Positions 11,306-22,500 of a stretch of 64,000 nt of DNA are shown here, piece after piece. Under the pieces are notes generated by a model. That model was not told the DNA's origin. It saw only the letters and a list, made by a program, of their open reading frames with translations, and searched no databases. The stretch is from Eutypa lata (taxonomy: Eukaryota > Ascomycota > Sordariomycetes > Xylariales > Diatrypaceae), in NCBI GenBank assembly GCA_022661535.1, contig JAKULF010000010.1:1054001-1118000 (forward strand), given 5' to 3'. The first letter of the stretch is position 1. Each line of letters opens with the position of its first letter. The position numbers and the translations under genes were made by a program.

Positions 11306-12214
11306 ATGTCGGCTTCACAAAAGACCATTCTGGTGACTGGCGCAACCGGCAAGCAAGGCGGTGCCGTCATCGACAACCTTCTCGCAACTGCTAATGCCTC
11401 GTCACTTCACATCGTCGCGGTGACTCGAGACACGACAACCTCGGCAGCCCAGAAACTCGCATCGCGTCCAAACGTCACGGTGGTCTCGGGGGACATGTCG
11501 AACCCCGACGCCATTTTCCAGAAAGCAAGCGCCGTGTGGGGCGTCTTCAGCGTGCAGGTCAACTCCGACACGGAAGAGCGGCAGGGGAAAGCGATGGTCG
11601 ACGCGGCCGTCCTGCACGGAGCGCAGCACTTCGTCTACTCGTCGGCGGACCGCGGCGGGCCCGAGCGGTCCGAGGTGGACCCCACCAGCGTCAAGAACCT
11701 CGCCGCCAAGTTCAACATCGAGAAGCACCTGCGCCAGCGCGCCGAGAAGAGCCCGCAGCGCCTGACCTACACCATCCTCCGGCCGGTGACGTTCTTCGAC
11801 AACCTCACCACCGACGTGCACGGGAAGGGCTTCGCGCGCATGTGGGAGCAGCTGGGGGAGAAGAAGCTGCAGTTCGTGTCGGCCCGGGACATCGGCTGGT
11901 TCGCAGCCCAGAGTCTGCTCCACCCGGAGCAGCAGCAGTACTGCAACTCGGCGCTGACGCTCGTGGGGGATGAGTTGACCCAGCCGGAAGCAGATGCTAT
12001 CTTCAAGAAAGTCGTCGGCTCGTCGATGCCGTTGGTTCCGTGCCCCATCGCTTCCGCGGTGAAGATGGTGCTGAAAGACGCCGTTGGCGACCTGTTCAAG
12101 TGGTTCAAGGATGAGGGCTATGGCGGCGATGTGGAAATGTGCCGCCGTATAAAGGCCGATATGGATGACTTCCCCACCTGGTTGAATGAGAACAAGGGAC
12201 GTTGGGTTCAGTAG
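11306..12214 (+). CDS. NmrA-like NAD(P)-binding protein
   Basis: Intronless gene for 302 residues. The N-terminus ILVTGATGKQGGAV (about 8-21) is a Rossmann-type dinucleotide-binding loop, with a second strand ending in AVTRD and then VVSGDMSNP, the layout of atypical short-chain dehydrogenases of the NmrA group. HFVYSSADRGG follows at the usual position; the catalytic YxxxK of classical short-chain dehydrogenases is not in place, as is normal for NmrA-like proteins, some of which are redox sensors rather than enzymes. Substrate unknown. The codon third positions are GC-rich compared with flanking DNA. The gene converges on the flavin oxidase gene, about 400 bases away, so they do not share a promoter. 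Could be a sensor, an isoflavone-reductase-like enzyme or a metabolite-cluster accessory protein. Confidence 0.9.
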   Translation: MSASQKTILVTGATGKQGGAVIDNLLATANASSLHIVAVTRDTTTSAAQKLASRPNVTVVSGDMSNPDAIFQKASAVWGVFSVQVNSDTEERQGKAMVDAAVLHGAQHFVYSSADRGGPERSEVDPTSVKNLAAKFNIEKHLRQRAEKSPQRLTYTILRPVTFFDNLTTDVHGKGFARMWEQLGEKKLQFVSARDIGWFAAQSLLHPEQQQYCNSALTLVGDELTQPEADAIFKKVVGSSMPLVPCPIASAVKMVLKDAVGDLFKWFKDEGYGGDVEMCRRIKADMDDFPTWLNENKGRWVQ

Positions 12215-12614
12215 ATAGATAGAGTTGTGCGCTTAATATTCATTTTTCCTGTATGCAATGGAGAAAGCCTCTCTATACAAAAACTGTGGTGATAGCAACT
12301 CCGTCGAACAGTTTCAAGTAACATGGTAAAACGAATTAAGTCAAATTTGAGCAGATTAACTTCATCAAACAAGTCAAGGCAACGATGTCGAGCAGGCCAG
12401 GTCAGGTCAGGTGGCAGCTATGTGGCAGCGGCAACAGCTAGGTAGTAGCAGCGTAAATCCTTGATATAAAGGGGGCAGCGTCGTGGACACTCGGCGTGCT
12501 TTAGTCGTCAGTTCGCCTACACAATCGATATCCGATATAGCCCAACCAACATGAAGACTATCATACTTATAGTGTATTGAGGTGCCCAGAAATGGGAAAC
12601 TGCGCTTTCCTATC
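12215..12614. other. Convergent intergenic strip with an orphan gene start
   Basis: Between two convergent genes, where only 3' ends are expected. It nevertheless holds a TATA box and a well-placed ATG on the + strand (see the separate entry), followed by a stop after nine codons. Otherwise nothing coding. Confidence 0.55.
12465..12580 (+). pseudogene. Possible orphan promoter and truncated gene start
   Basis: TATAAAG at 12465-12471 is followed about 80 bases later by CAACCAACATGAAG, a strong fungal start context, at 12551. The frame encodes MKTIILIVY and stops. A basic residue followed by a run of Ile/Leu/Val is how many fungal secretion signals begin, so this may be the 5' end of a lost secreted-protein gene. 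Chance occurrence cannot be excluded: the peptide is only nine residues and nothing downstream in any frame continues it before the oxidase 3' end. Confidence 0.25.
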
Positions 12615-14791
12615 TCATTTTCTACATAGCTTGCTATTCTGCGACGGTAGATTTCCGAAGATCATCTCCGACATGTGCCAATCCTCCGATCCAACGGCCT
12701 GGTGGGCATAGAAGACCCCCAGAGGATCATAGTACTGTTTCAGTTCGTATAGGCGCGGATACTTACCGCTGCCCCAGAACGACTGCGTGAAGTCGGGCTC
12801 GATGTAATCAGATTCCGAGAGGTACGCCCCGCCCCCGGGCGACACTTCTCTCAAGCGTGCCATCCAGTCGAACGTGAGCCTGTCGCTCTTCTCCTTCTTC
12901 CCCGATTACGGTTCGTCGGGGTCCCACTGCGCCGCTATGATGGCGAAGTGTACTGTTTCTCGCCAAGCCGAGTTCACCGCGTTGTCTGGGAATCCCCCCT
13001 GGGCAGCTGGCTCTATTGCCGTGCCTAGCCAGACCCCTCCATCTTCCACGATGCTTTTGAGGGTCTGGAACGTCGCGTTGAGCTTATCTGGGTCTTCCCA
13101 AATGCTTTTAGGGAAGATCCGGCTGCCGATGCGCACGTTAGTCGCACCCCAACCCCCGGCCGGGAGCTCAGCGTCCCATGAATCGTAGTAACTATCGTAC
13201 TCTTCGAACACGGGGCTGACATCAATCCCAAGAGCCTGAAATCCGGAAAACAGCGATGAGGTGAAGCCTTCGAGCTCGGACTTATCCATCTCGGGGGCGA
13301 ACCACGGGCCCATATTAGACGCGAACTGACCGGGCCCTGAATTGCTAATGGTGAAGAAAGGGTGGTGCCCGGCACCCGTATATATAGGAAGCTGTTTAAA
13401 TACAGTATACCAAGCTTCCCAGAACTGCCGGGTTGATATGTTCGAACCTGTGTTCAAAGCCCAGTTTATGGTAGAAACTCTCATCCTGGGAAAGACCTTG
13501 ATGACGACGGACGTCACCACTCCAAATGTAGAGCCCCCACCACCACGTAGGGCCCAAAAGAGGTCAGGGTTAGAATTTGGGCTCGCAGTGACAAAGCGGC
13601 CATTAGCCGTGACGACGTTCAAAGATAGAACCTGGTCCGCAGCCATGCCGTATATGCCAGACAAGCGCGAGTGACCACCGCCGAGGATGTAACCGCCCAT
13701 ACTGCCGACAGTCTAAGTGGGACATCTTAGCAGAAAGCTGCAATAAACATATCTTCCCAATGAAGTACTTACGTAGCCGTTCCCAGCAACCGCAGTTACA
13801 TTGTACCTATCTGCCGCCTCGTACAGCTCAAACTCCTGAACGCCGGAGCCGAGCTTCATCGCGGGCCCCGAGTACCCATCCACCTCGTACGACTCGAAGA
13901 ACTGAACATCCTTGAAGTTGTGAGTCCAAATAGAGAGCGCTCCCATACCTGTCGACTTCGCCGCCAGGTCGTGGCCAGTGTTCTTGATAACCAGGCGGAG
14001 GTTCAGGTTCCTGGCTAGGTTCACCGCTAGCTGCACCTGAGCTACATTGGCAGCGGCGACGCTGTACGCAGGGTACCCACCGAGAGAGCATTCCTGCTTC
14101 GAGGATCCAATGTCCGGGGGGGTGCACGTCATCCCCTGGAACAGGTTTGCCGAGATGGCAGTCGGGTCTTCCGTTCTGGTGACCTTTAGTGAACAGAAAA
14201 ACTCACTCCTTCCGCTCGATGGAGGAGGACTTACTGGTATATGGAGCCGTTAAACCAATTGCTGGTAATGAAGTTACATTGTGCCTCGTCGTATGGGCCG
14301 AAATCATCGTAGCAAGGGGCTGCGTAAGGAACAGTTTTTGTTAGAGCTCCGCCCAGCAGAAGGTTGAATACCTTCCAAAGAGTGTCTGGGGGCCACAACG
14401 GATCGCCTGGGTAGGTCTTGCACTTCTCAGCGGACCGATAAATGGCTGTATTGTGCGAGTCATTATCACTCTGAAAACCAAAGAGCGTAGTGTATTCCAC
14501 GCTTGAGACCGTGAGCCCAGTAATGATTCCATCCGTAAGTTGCAGCCTTTCGCTTGGGAAGAGACCATCACCCCCTGAGTTTACTTCCGTGGCCTCAACT
14601 ACGGTAGCTGCTGGAGCAATAGATAATTCATCGTCAGCTACAGCAAACGTTAGTTATCGCCGTGTGCCACCAATGTACCATAGTTACAGAGGCACGAACT
14701 CACCGAGCCCTGCGTCGTCATTGAGAACTGTCCGGCCTTCACTAAAGTGAAACCAAATACTAGCGACAGCGATAGTTAGAATTCTAAACAT
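12615..14791 (-). CDS. Secreted FAD-linked (BBE-like) oxidase gene interrupted by one in-frame stop
   Basis: Flavin-dependent oxidase of the FAD_binding_4 plus BBE family, found in fungi in alkaloid, carbohydrate and secondary-metabolite oxidation. Four exons: 14791-14704, 14637-14235, 14175-13773 and 13712-12615, with introns of 66, 59 and 60 bp, all GT-AG. The start MFRILTIAVASIWFHFSEG is a likely secretion signal. The FAD domain shows IKNTGHDLAAKSTG, with H232 as the likely flavin-linking His, and MGGYILGGGHS. The second linking Cys of two-point-attached enzymes is replaced: the site reads GNGYTVGSMGG, so one covalent bond at most is expected. At 12908-12906 the frame meets TAA after WDPDEP; reading continues in the same frame with KKEKSDRLTFDWMARLREV and a complete C-terminal domain (SESDYIEPDFTQSFWG, YDPLGVFYAH). 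As written the product is 566 residues and lacks that domain; read through, it would be 663 positions counting the stop. Recent pseudogene, readthrough or a base error are all possible. Confidence 0.85.
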
Positions 14792-15235
14792 GGTTGATAA
14801 CCAAGCATTATCGTTTTGAGGATACGCCTTCAACACATTACCAAAGACAAGCCCGGTGAAATATAGGTGCCTAATACTAATTGGGAGAATTGTAATTGGT
14901 GCACATCTCCAGAATGTCTTGGACCGGACTTCTGGTTAACCCGAGCTAAATAGCTGTCGTGAAACCATGCTACATACATACTTAGTTGTTAGAATGTAGC
15001 CAATAGCCAGCCCCTTGAGTAGAATGGTGGCTTTTAAGCCCCTATTTGTGCCAAGCTTTGTTCTAACTCAATCTTGATTATTGAATCTCAGGAGTGCTCT
15101 GTTGACTCCCAGCAACTATCTTGCGTTGTTGACTGACCTTTTAATATTTTATCATCATATATGTTTCTAGCGCTACTTACTGTATGTGGGATTTGGGTCA
15201 ACCTAGGCCCGAGATGCTGTCCTAAAGAATTGAAT

Positions 15236-15263
15236 ATGATATATTTCTCGAAATATATATCAT
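15236..15263. repeat. Near-perfect AT-rich palindrome
   Basis: ATGATATATTTC, a two-base centre, then GAAATATATATCAT: an inverted repeat with one two-base slip. It could form a hairpin. It lies in a spacer with no gene close on either side. Confidence 0.6.
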
Positions 15264-16968
15264 GTTGTTTAGGTGTGTTACATCAATACACGAGAAGCCA
15301 GTGGTGAACAAAGTAAGTAACCTTTAGAATAACACCTGTATAAGTGGAAGTCTCGTCACAGTTATGTGAGAAGTTTCTATTGGCATTATAAATATACCTG
15401 TCAGCAACTAGGATAACAGGATGTATGTGTCAAAGTGGTTATATTATTTCCTAAGGGGTCTGAAGGTGTCAAAGGAGTTCTACGGACCTAAGGTAGCAAT
15501 GGCAAGGAAGCAGCAAGGTGTATGTGGGCTATATCTAGCCAGAGATTCCTGGCCTAGATACGAATACAGGGCTAAGCTTCCTGGAAATACCTGACATACC
15601 CCTACATTCTGTCAATGGGCTTATAAATGAAAATGAAGTGGCACTGACTAGGTAACATGGCTCAGGCTCTATTAGGATATTGGGAGTATGTCAAAGGGCA
15701 AAATGCCGTCGCCTCTGTATACTGGCGAATATATCTACACAGTATTTATTACTTACGCCGAGTCTCCCATTATTTGCAGCAACTCTATGAATACTCTACC
15801 TAGGATAAGGACCTAATAGGTTCAACTTGAAGATATAAGCGACGAGCCTAGGCCAGCTCTATTCTGTTAGTTTGACCGATGCCGCTATATGCGTCGTGAA
15901 TTTTACCACTCCTCTCAATACAGCTAAGATCTGCACATATATTGATCAATAAACATCCAATATATTGTCCTACTTGACGCGACTGATTTGTTACCCCCAA
16001 CACTCTTGTCTACACCCTAATTCCCATTTCCCTTTTACCTTCCCGTAGAGACAATGCGAACCAAAACATCCCCAAAGGTTGAGTTCAGCCCTAGAAGAGG
16101 CCGCTCAGGGGTATAGTGTAGACTAAGCCCTTCATACAGTCCGCTCGAAATAGTCACCAAGAGAACAATATCTTTCGGCGTCCAATGAAAAGTATCGAGC
16201 CGAGCTATCTTCTCGGCTGACTGCCGTCGGGATGAGCAATGCCCGGATCGGAAGGGGACTCCCGACCTTGCGTACTCAATGTCACTTCTTGTACGGGTGA
16301 AGTTACTTATTTGAACGGTACTTTCGCTGTTCTGCATTGATAATATACACGATTCTCTACTCACCCTATCTCGATACCATGACTAGCGTATATCTGCGTA
16401 TACCTCGGCTAATGGCATTTTCACGCTTTGCAAGGTTTCGACCACGCGGGTGAGGAACCCACGGGATCCTGCATGGTTACTATTCCTATACTGGGAATAT
16501 GAAAGCGGGAGAGGCTTAAGACATGATTCTATATTTTTTCAAGAGGCGCGGAAAGCGAAAGGATGGGCCGAATATTGTATTCCAATCGGTTCCGAAACAG
16601 ATTAATATCAAGTATACGATAACTAGATAATAACTCAACCAGAAACAATACCCCTAGACAGGAGTTAATGCAGCAGCAATACATTGATGAGTAATTACCA
16701 GTATAACGAAATGCATACGTCATTACATCTAATCTCGTCTTACGTGCATACACATATTCTAGAAGCTATAAGCAACTAGGTTGAATGGAGAGTGGGGGAC
16801 AGGGTATATCTGAATAGACGATGTGCATGAGAACGTATACACGTCGTACGGGCTGACGTTATATCTCTAGTGGAGTAGTAAAGTAACCTGAAACTCAATA
16901 CAGCATGAGTTCCAGAAGAGCTAAATCCTTCTTTGCCGGGGGGAGGGTGTACACACACGTGTATGTAA

Positions 16969-16994
16969 GTGTGTGTGTGTGTGTGTGTGTGTGT
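16969..16994. repeat. (GT)13 microsatellite
   Basis: Uninterrupted GT dinucleotide run, with further TG-rich sequence on both sides. Spacer DNA. Confidence 0.85.
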
Positions 16995-17623
16995 ATGTTG
17001 TGTGTTGTTCGGAGAATTTCCTTCGTCACGTCAGGCGGTCAGGCGCTAACCTAACGACGAGCCCATTTCCTATTTTAAAGGGCCATGCATTGACTAGCTA
17101 AATAAACCATTGAGCCGAGAGGTTAAACCGGGAAAGAAAGCGCGATCTCTTCGAATCAAAAGGACCCGAGGGTCTCTCTATCTCGTCCCGTTACTCCTAG
17201 TTGCGATGTTACGTACTGTACTGTATGCACATGGACGCAAGCTGCTGTTGGGAAACTCGGCATATGTAGGGAAAGAATCGTGCAGGGGAAAGAAAGAAAA
17301 AAACCTGCCTACACGACGATTACATCGGATCGACGAGGCGTGAGGTATGTACATTGTATTACTCCCGTGTGATAGGCGGTATGCGCGTGTGTATGTATAT
17401 GCGTGCGCTTATTGTTGAACTGCGTCGATCCTGCACGTAAGCTGCAGCCAGCTTAACTAGCCCATGCGCTGCTGTTTCGCCCAATGGGTATGATTTCAGC
17501 CTAGTAGCTCTGGACGATTTCGGAAGGAGACCTGCAGGTAAAATCGGCTCGCGAAAGGAAAAGGGATAGAGAGTGTGTGTGCCCGTGCTTCTCTTCAAAC
17601 CCCGGCCCGCATTGGACCACGCC

Positions 17624-17624
<1 letters not shown>

Positions 17625-17660
<36 letters not shown>
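17625..17660. repeat. (CAG)12 microsatellite
   Basis: Twelve perfect CAG units followed by an imperfect continuation (CAAAGCAGCA). On the minus strand it gives a Leu run in an open frame that otherwise looks random, so I treat it as non-coding. Confidence 0.85.
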
Positions 17661-17663
<3 letters not shown>

Positions 17664-18155
17664 AGCAGCAATAGCGAGGAGAAAGACCCCTCCCCTAGTT
17701 ACCCCCCATGTCAGACGGAACAGGGGTTTTGGCTGAGGATGTGAGATGACAGCTGATCCGAATCGGACCCAGTAGCTCGGAACGCCCCATAGCAGGGGGC
17801 AGGGGTTCGCAGGGTTGTCGGGACGAAAGGCTGGCTGGCGTTGGCGTGGCGGTAAACGCGGGGGTTTGTGTAGGGGGGGGTAAGGCCAGAGGTTTTGGAC
17901 TTGGGAAATTTCAGCTCCGAACATGGCATTCTCTCCCTTTTCCCTTCTCTCCTACTATTGACAGGGGCCCCGAGGGGCTGACCGCCCCATGCTCATCGGA
18001 CAGGGCTATAGGGCCGAGGGGGGGGAACACAAGACTTGGGTTCATGCTGGACTGCAGGAATCCGAGCTTGGCAAGCCATATTTTCTGGATTCAGTACTTC
18101 GTATTTGTCTGTAGTTAGCGTCCGTAGCCGACGGGATATCTGCTGTTGCGAGAAC

Positions 18156-18175
18156 CTCGCTCGCTCGCTCGCTCG
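18156..18175. repeat. (CTCG)5 microsatellite
   Basis: Perfect run of about five CTCG units in spacer DNA. Confidence 0.75.
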
Positions 18176-19511
18176 ACCATGCCCGTCAGCTTGGCCCTAG
18201 CGAGTTTCCTTATGCATGTGGAGACGACAAGCTGGAGGGAAAGACGGCATCGGATAACTATTGAAAATTCCAAATTACAAAAAAAGCCTCCTTGCATATG
18301 CAATGCGTCGACCTCAAACCATCATTGACTCAACCCTGCCGTGGCTTGTCGGTGATATTTGGGCGATTCTTTGCAAAGTTATACCAAGTATGTATGTTAT
18401 GCAGGCGCCTAGTCCGACAGCATCAGATTAAGTAAAATGTAGGTATGGGAACGGACCGCCTACGGGAACTCATAGTGGGCCTTTGAAGTAAGGAATAACC
18501 TGGCGGAGTGGCATAATTATCCCGTACTGTAATAAGACATCATAAGATTACATGAGTCACGTACATTAAAGACACTGACATCGGAGTTACAAATCAGGAT
18601 CGAGTCACGCAAAAGATCGAATGTGACTTGAATTCACGGGGCAATATAACGTATTCACTGTTAAGTTGAATTGCAGATCCATTCGATCGTACGTGCGTGG
18701 CGTGAGCCAAGAGTACTCTGTTCATCATAATGCCAGTATGCTGCTGCTGCTGCTAGAGGGAATAACAGTTGAGAAATGACCCTATCGAAACGAGTGTCGA
18801 TGTGTATAAACGAAGAGCCGCTGGGATCCTTGCTCCCACTCCTAGTTCGTGAATGATCCCATTTGCAAGCAAGGATAGAAAAGAAGAAAAACAAAGATTC
18901 GATCCCAAGTTTGTTATCGCAGTCCTGCGGTCTGGTTCCGTCCAGCTGGAGTACAATCATGTATCGAATGCAAATATGAATGACCATGCATGCTCCCTAG
19001 AGTCCCATCCTCCTCCCAATTTATGAAACCCGTAATCTGATTCGAACACCTTGGACCCAAATGCCTTATGATACCAGTTGCCCTCATACATGCGACAAAA
19101 TGAAAGGACCAATGCGACCATTGCCGGGCCGATTCCAAATCTATCTTGACGTTTCCCTTCAACACCTGCTCAATGCTATGCTATTTTTGTCTTTCACATC
19201 TCCCTAAAGGTTCCGCCTTGATGGACATGTTCAAGTATCGACTTGAAAAGATGTAAGTGCCCGTAAAATAAGAAGACAAATGAGAAAGAAAAAAGAAAAA
19301 AAAATCATGGAATGAAATAAATAGACACAAGAAAGATGCTCTTCTCCATGATACGCCAAGCCCATGTGCGATCAAATTGGGGGTATTTGAATTCGACTTA
19401 AAAAACCATCGTGCGTCGACTATTGCATCTGACTGGGGAATCAAATCATCGTAATGCGACGCTTCATATGCTAACGCCAAAAGGATATTGTACAGGTTAT
19501 AGCAACATAAG

Positions 19512-22500
19512 CTACGGGAGCTCTGGAAGGCTGCTCTCGGTGCTGGTCTTCTCGGTGCTGGCCTTCTCGATGTTGCCCTTCTCAAAGCTGAGGTTTGATT
19601 TAGTGCTGTTAGAACTCCGATTGAAGACGGTTCTGCCAATGTGCTTGAACTTTCCGACCGACTCGGTGGCGGCCCCGGGGTTTACGTAAACACTGGTGAC
19701 CGGGTTTACCTTGATAGCGCAGAACAAGGTTGAGAAAAGGTATTGGTCGCCGTTGGAATCTAGCAATGGCAATGTACGGTAGCCCTGCTTAAGACTGCTT
19801 AGTTTCGCCGTGTAGGTTCCAATGGAAGGATTGCGATCGCTCGGGTTCTCGCCACCAGTTGATAGCTTGACGTTCCATTTGATAAAGACAAGCTCTGGGA
19901 ATTTGGTCGTGATGTTGAAAACGAACTCTCGATCAAAAATAGGATTAAAGCCATTCTCTTTGACAGGTGACGTGTTGACCTTTAGGGGGGTATCCGTCAA
20001 AATAGGGATCCCAGACATGCTGTCGTGTTTGTCTCGCTTGTCGTTGGTGTGGAACACTTCAATCTCAACGTAGGGGTCCAAGGTACGGTTTGCCGGTAGG
20101 CTTGCTGGGCGTATGAGTTGCTGCGCCGATATGACTTTAATACTAAACGTCATGTTTTGTCGCTCTAACTTTCCAATGGCTTCGGCGGGAAGACCATTTG
20201 GCATTATTCGAATCTCGCGCATAGATTCGGGCTTGAGAACATAACCGGATCGATCGATACCACCATCGAACATCGCCTGGTTCATTTGCATGCCGAGATC
20301 GAATGTTTGCCAGTTCAGAGCTGCCATCTGCACACCTCTCCTCCAATACAACAGCGGGTTGAAGTTGTTAGATTGCACACGTGTGTACTGAGGATAGACT
20401 CGCATTAGGTAGCGCATATTGTGACGCGCAAGAGCCGTCTTGGAATCGGAATTCTTCGAGTGCTTCCTAAAAGTTCCTTCCATAAAGGACAATATGTGAT
20501 TGTTCAACTTACAATCTGAAGACTCGAAGCCGTGGAACTTGACGCCAGTACAGTAAACGCCAAGCTCGCCCAACGTCTTCACAATTTTACTTGTCTTCTG
20601 CTTCCCTCGTGATTTGTCGTCATCTGAATCGCCTTCGCTAGTGCTGCTGCTGTTAAGCTCATGCACCTCGCCCTCCGTAATGGTCTCCACTCGCTTACCA
20701 ACCATGCGCCGAGGGTTCTGGCTTGGGCTAGCATGTGGGCTTGCAGTCAGGTATAATGGCGGGATCGAAGAATTATCTAAGGGTACAGGTTTGGAAAATG
20801 GCGATGTGAGGCTGTTTCCCCGTCGTCGGCCGGTTGATTCACCATTACGCCGTTCACATTTTTGATGCGTCTGCTTGACTTTAATGAGAATTCGGTCCTT
20901 AAGCTCTGAAGGTGACGGAAGTTTGTCAGATGATGGGTCTAGAGGGGCAACGACGAGACGAGGCCCAAAGATTTCTCTTATCGTCTCGGCCATGATCTCC
21001 TGCTGTTGTCCGTTGCAGTGAACTTCAAGTGACACCCAAAGAGGAAAGCGACTAGCAACAAACGCATATTTGTTGATAGTGTGGATGACCTCCCGGAACG
21101 ATATGGCATTAGTCATCATGAAGCCATGTTTGACAATGGGCTGCCCATCAGACCCGTCCCAACAGTCGATCTCTACACTACGGCAGCCTCTAACCAACGT
21201 CGTGATATAGCCTTCGACCGATGAGACGTCTGCAACTTGACGCCCGACTAGGTACGTATTGTGTGAGCTCGATATGAAGTACTCGTTAACCGGTCTATCG
21301 AGCGAAAAATCGCTAGGTGTCCGAATAAGCTGATGATTCTCCTTAGAGGTAAGATAAGCCGCGAATGCTTCCTCGCACATCGTAATTGCATCGCGATCGA
21401 AGCCCTGCAACTCGGCGTTCTTCGGTCCGTATTTCCGAGAAAAGCGACAGAATCTGCCCTCCCAGGCGTGATAGCTGGTGTCGTTAAGATCCTCACCCTG
21501 GTCTTCGCGTAAGAATCTTAAAAATTCTGGCCATGTGAGACCCCTCTCTGGGTCGGCAGCAAGCTCGCTGTGGAGAGCGCGGATGTCCTCCCGCCTCTTC
21601 ATCTCCCGTACAAACTTGTGAAACTGCGAGAAATTCAAGCGACCAGTTTTGTTGGTGTCAGCCATAGTGAACTTGGCCCGGAGGATCCTCTGAGCAATAT
21701 GGATATGGAGGTTTCGACAGACACGCTCAACGCCACGGAAATCCATCTCTTCTTCGATGCACGATTGTCTGTTGTCGCACTGTTTCGCCTGCTTCGCCAT
21801 TTCACCGTTCCAATAGGTACGAATAGCGTTATCGTTAAAGGCCATCAACGACGCCATCTGATCTTCTCGGTGTTTAGAGATCAAGTGCAAAGCAGTGACC
21901 CAATGAGCAAATGTTTCTTCATCCTCAGCAATTAAGTGCATCGTTTTGTTTTTGGACTTATCGGAAAGGTTGTAGAGTATAGTGAAGAAGCGGTTTTCAT
22001 CGGACTCGGGGATGCCTAAGTCACGGCGGTACTGTCGGACGTCGGAACCTATTCTGATTTCCTTGATGTCATCGATATACAGAGACTTTGGCGATCGACT
22101 CCGATCACGATCACCCCAAGTGATTTTCCCGGCATCCGATTCCAGGACGAAGAACATCCGCTTGTGCTTGTTCTTCTTGGAGACTTTCGAGAGGTAGGTG
22201 CCTTTAATCAATGCCAAGGGGATGATGGGTCCAGAAGAATCGGTCATTGAGAGTGATCCTGTAACAGAGGCTGCATTGCTGCTTGATGAGAACTCACGCA
22301 ACATGCTCTCTGCACCTAAGATCAGGCCCAATCCCCCATTCATGTCGTCAATAAAATCATCATCAGAATCTGGGAAGAGTACAGCGTCCCCAGGAGGCAC
22401 AGTACTAGTGCTGTCACTCCGGCGCCGTATAATGCCGGGGCCAATGCTGCCATCTCGACTCTTAGGCGCAGCAGATGACTGGCGGCGAGTTCTCGCAAAT

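Larger units (their letters stand above)
14792..19511. other. Intergenic, 4.7 kb without a supported gene
   Basis: Starts with the oxidase promoter on the minus strand. Contains a hairpin at 15236-15263, a (GT)n repeat at 16969-16994, a CAG repeat at 17625-17660 and a CTCG repeat at 18156-18175. The last 350 bases are the likely 3' region of the phospholipase gene, with an A-rich tract near 19286-19310. Open frames here, including one of 109 codons at 16364-16035, have no recognisable features. Confidence 0.6.

Noticed and set aside
16035..16364. 109-codon minus-strand frame
   Set aside because: No domain, signal or neighbours; length expected by chance in several kilobases of spacer.
18498..18570. 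tRNA-like A box (TGGCGGAGTGGCATAA)
   Set aside because: No B box or acceptor stem follows.
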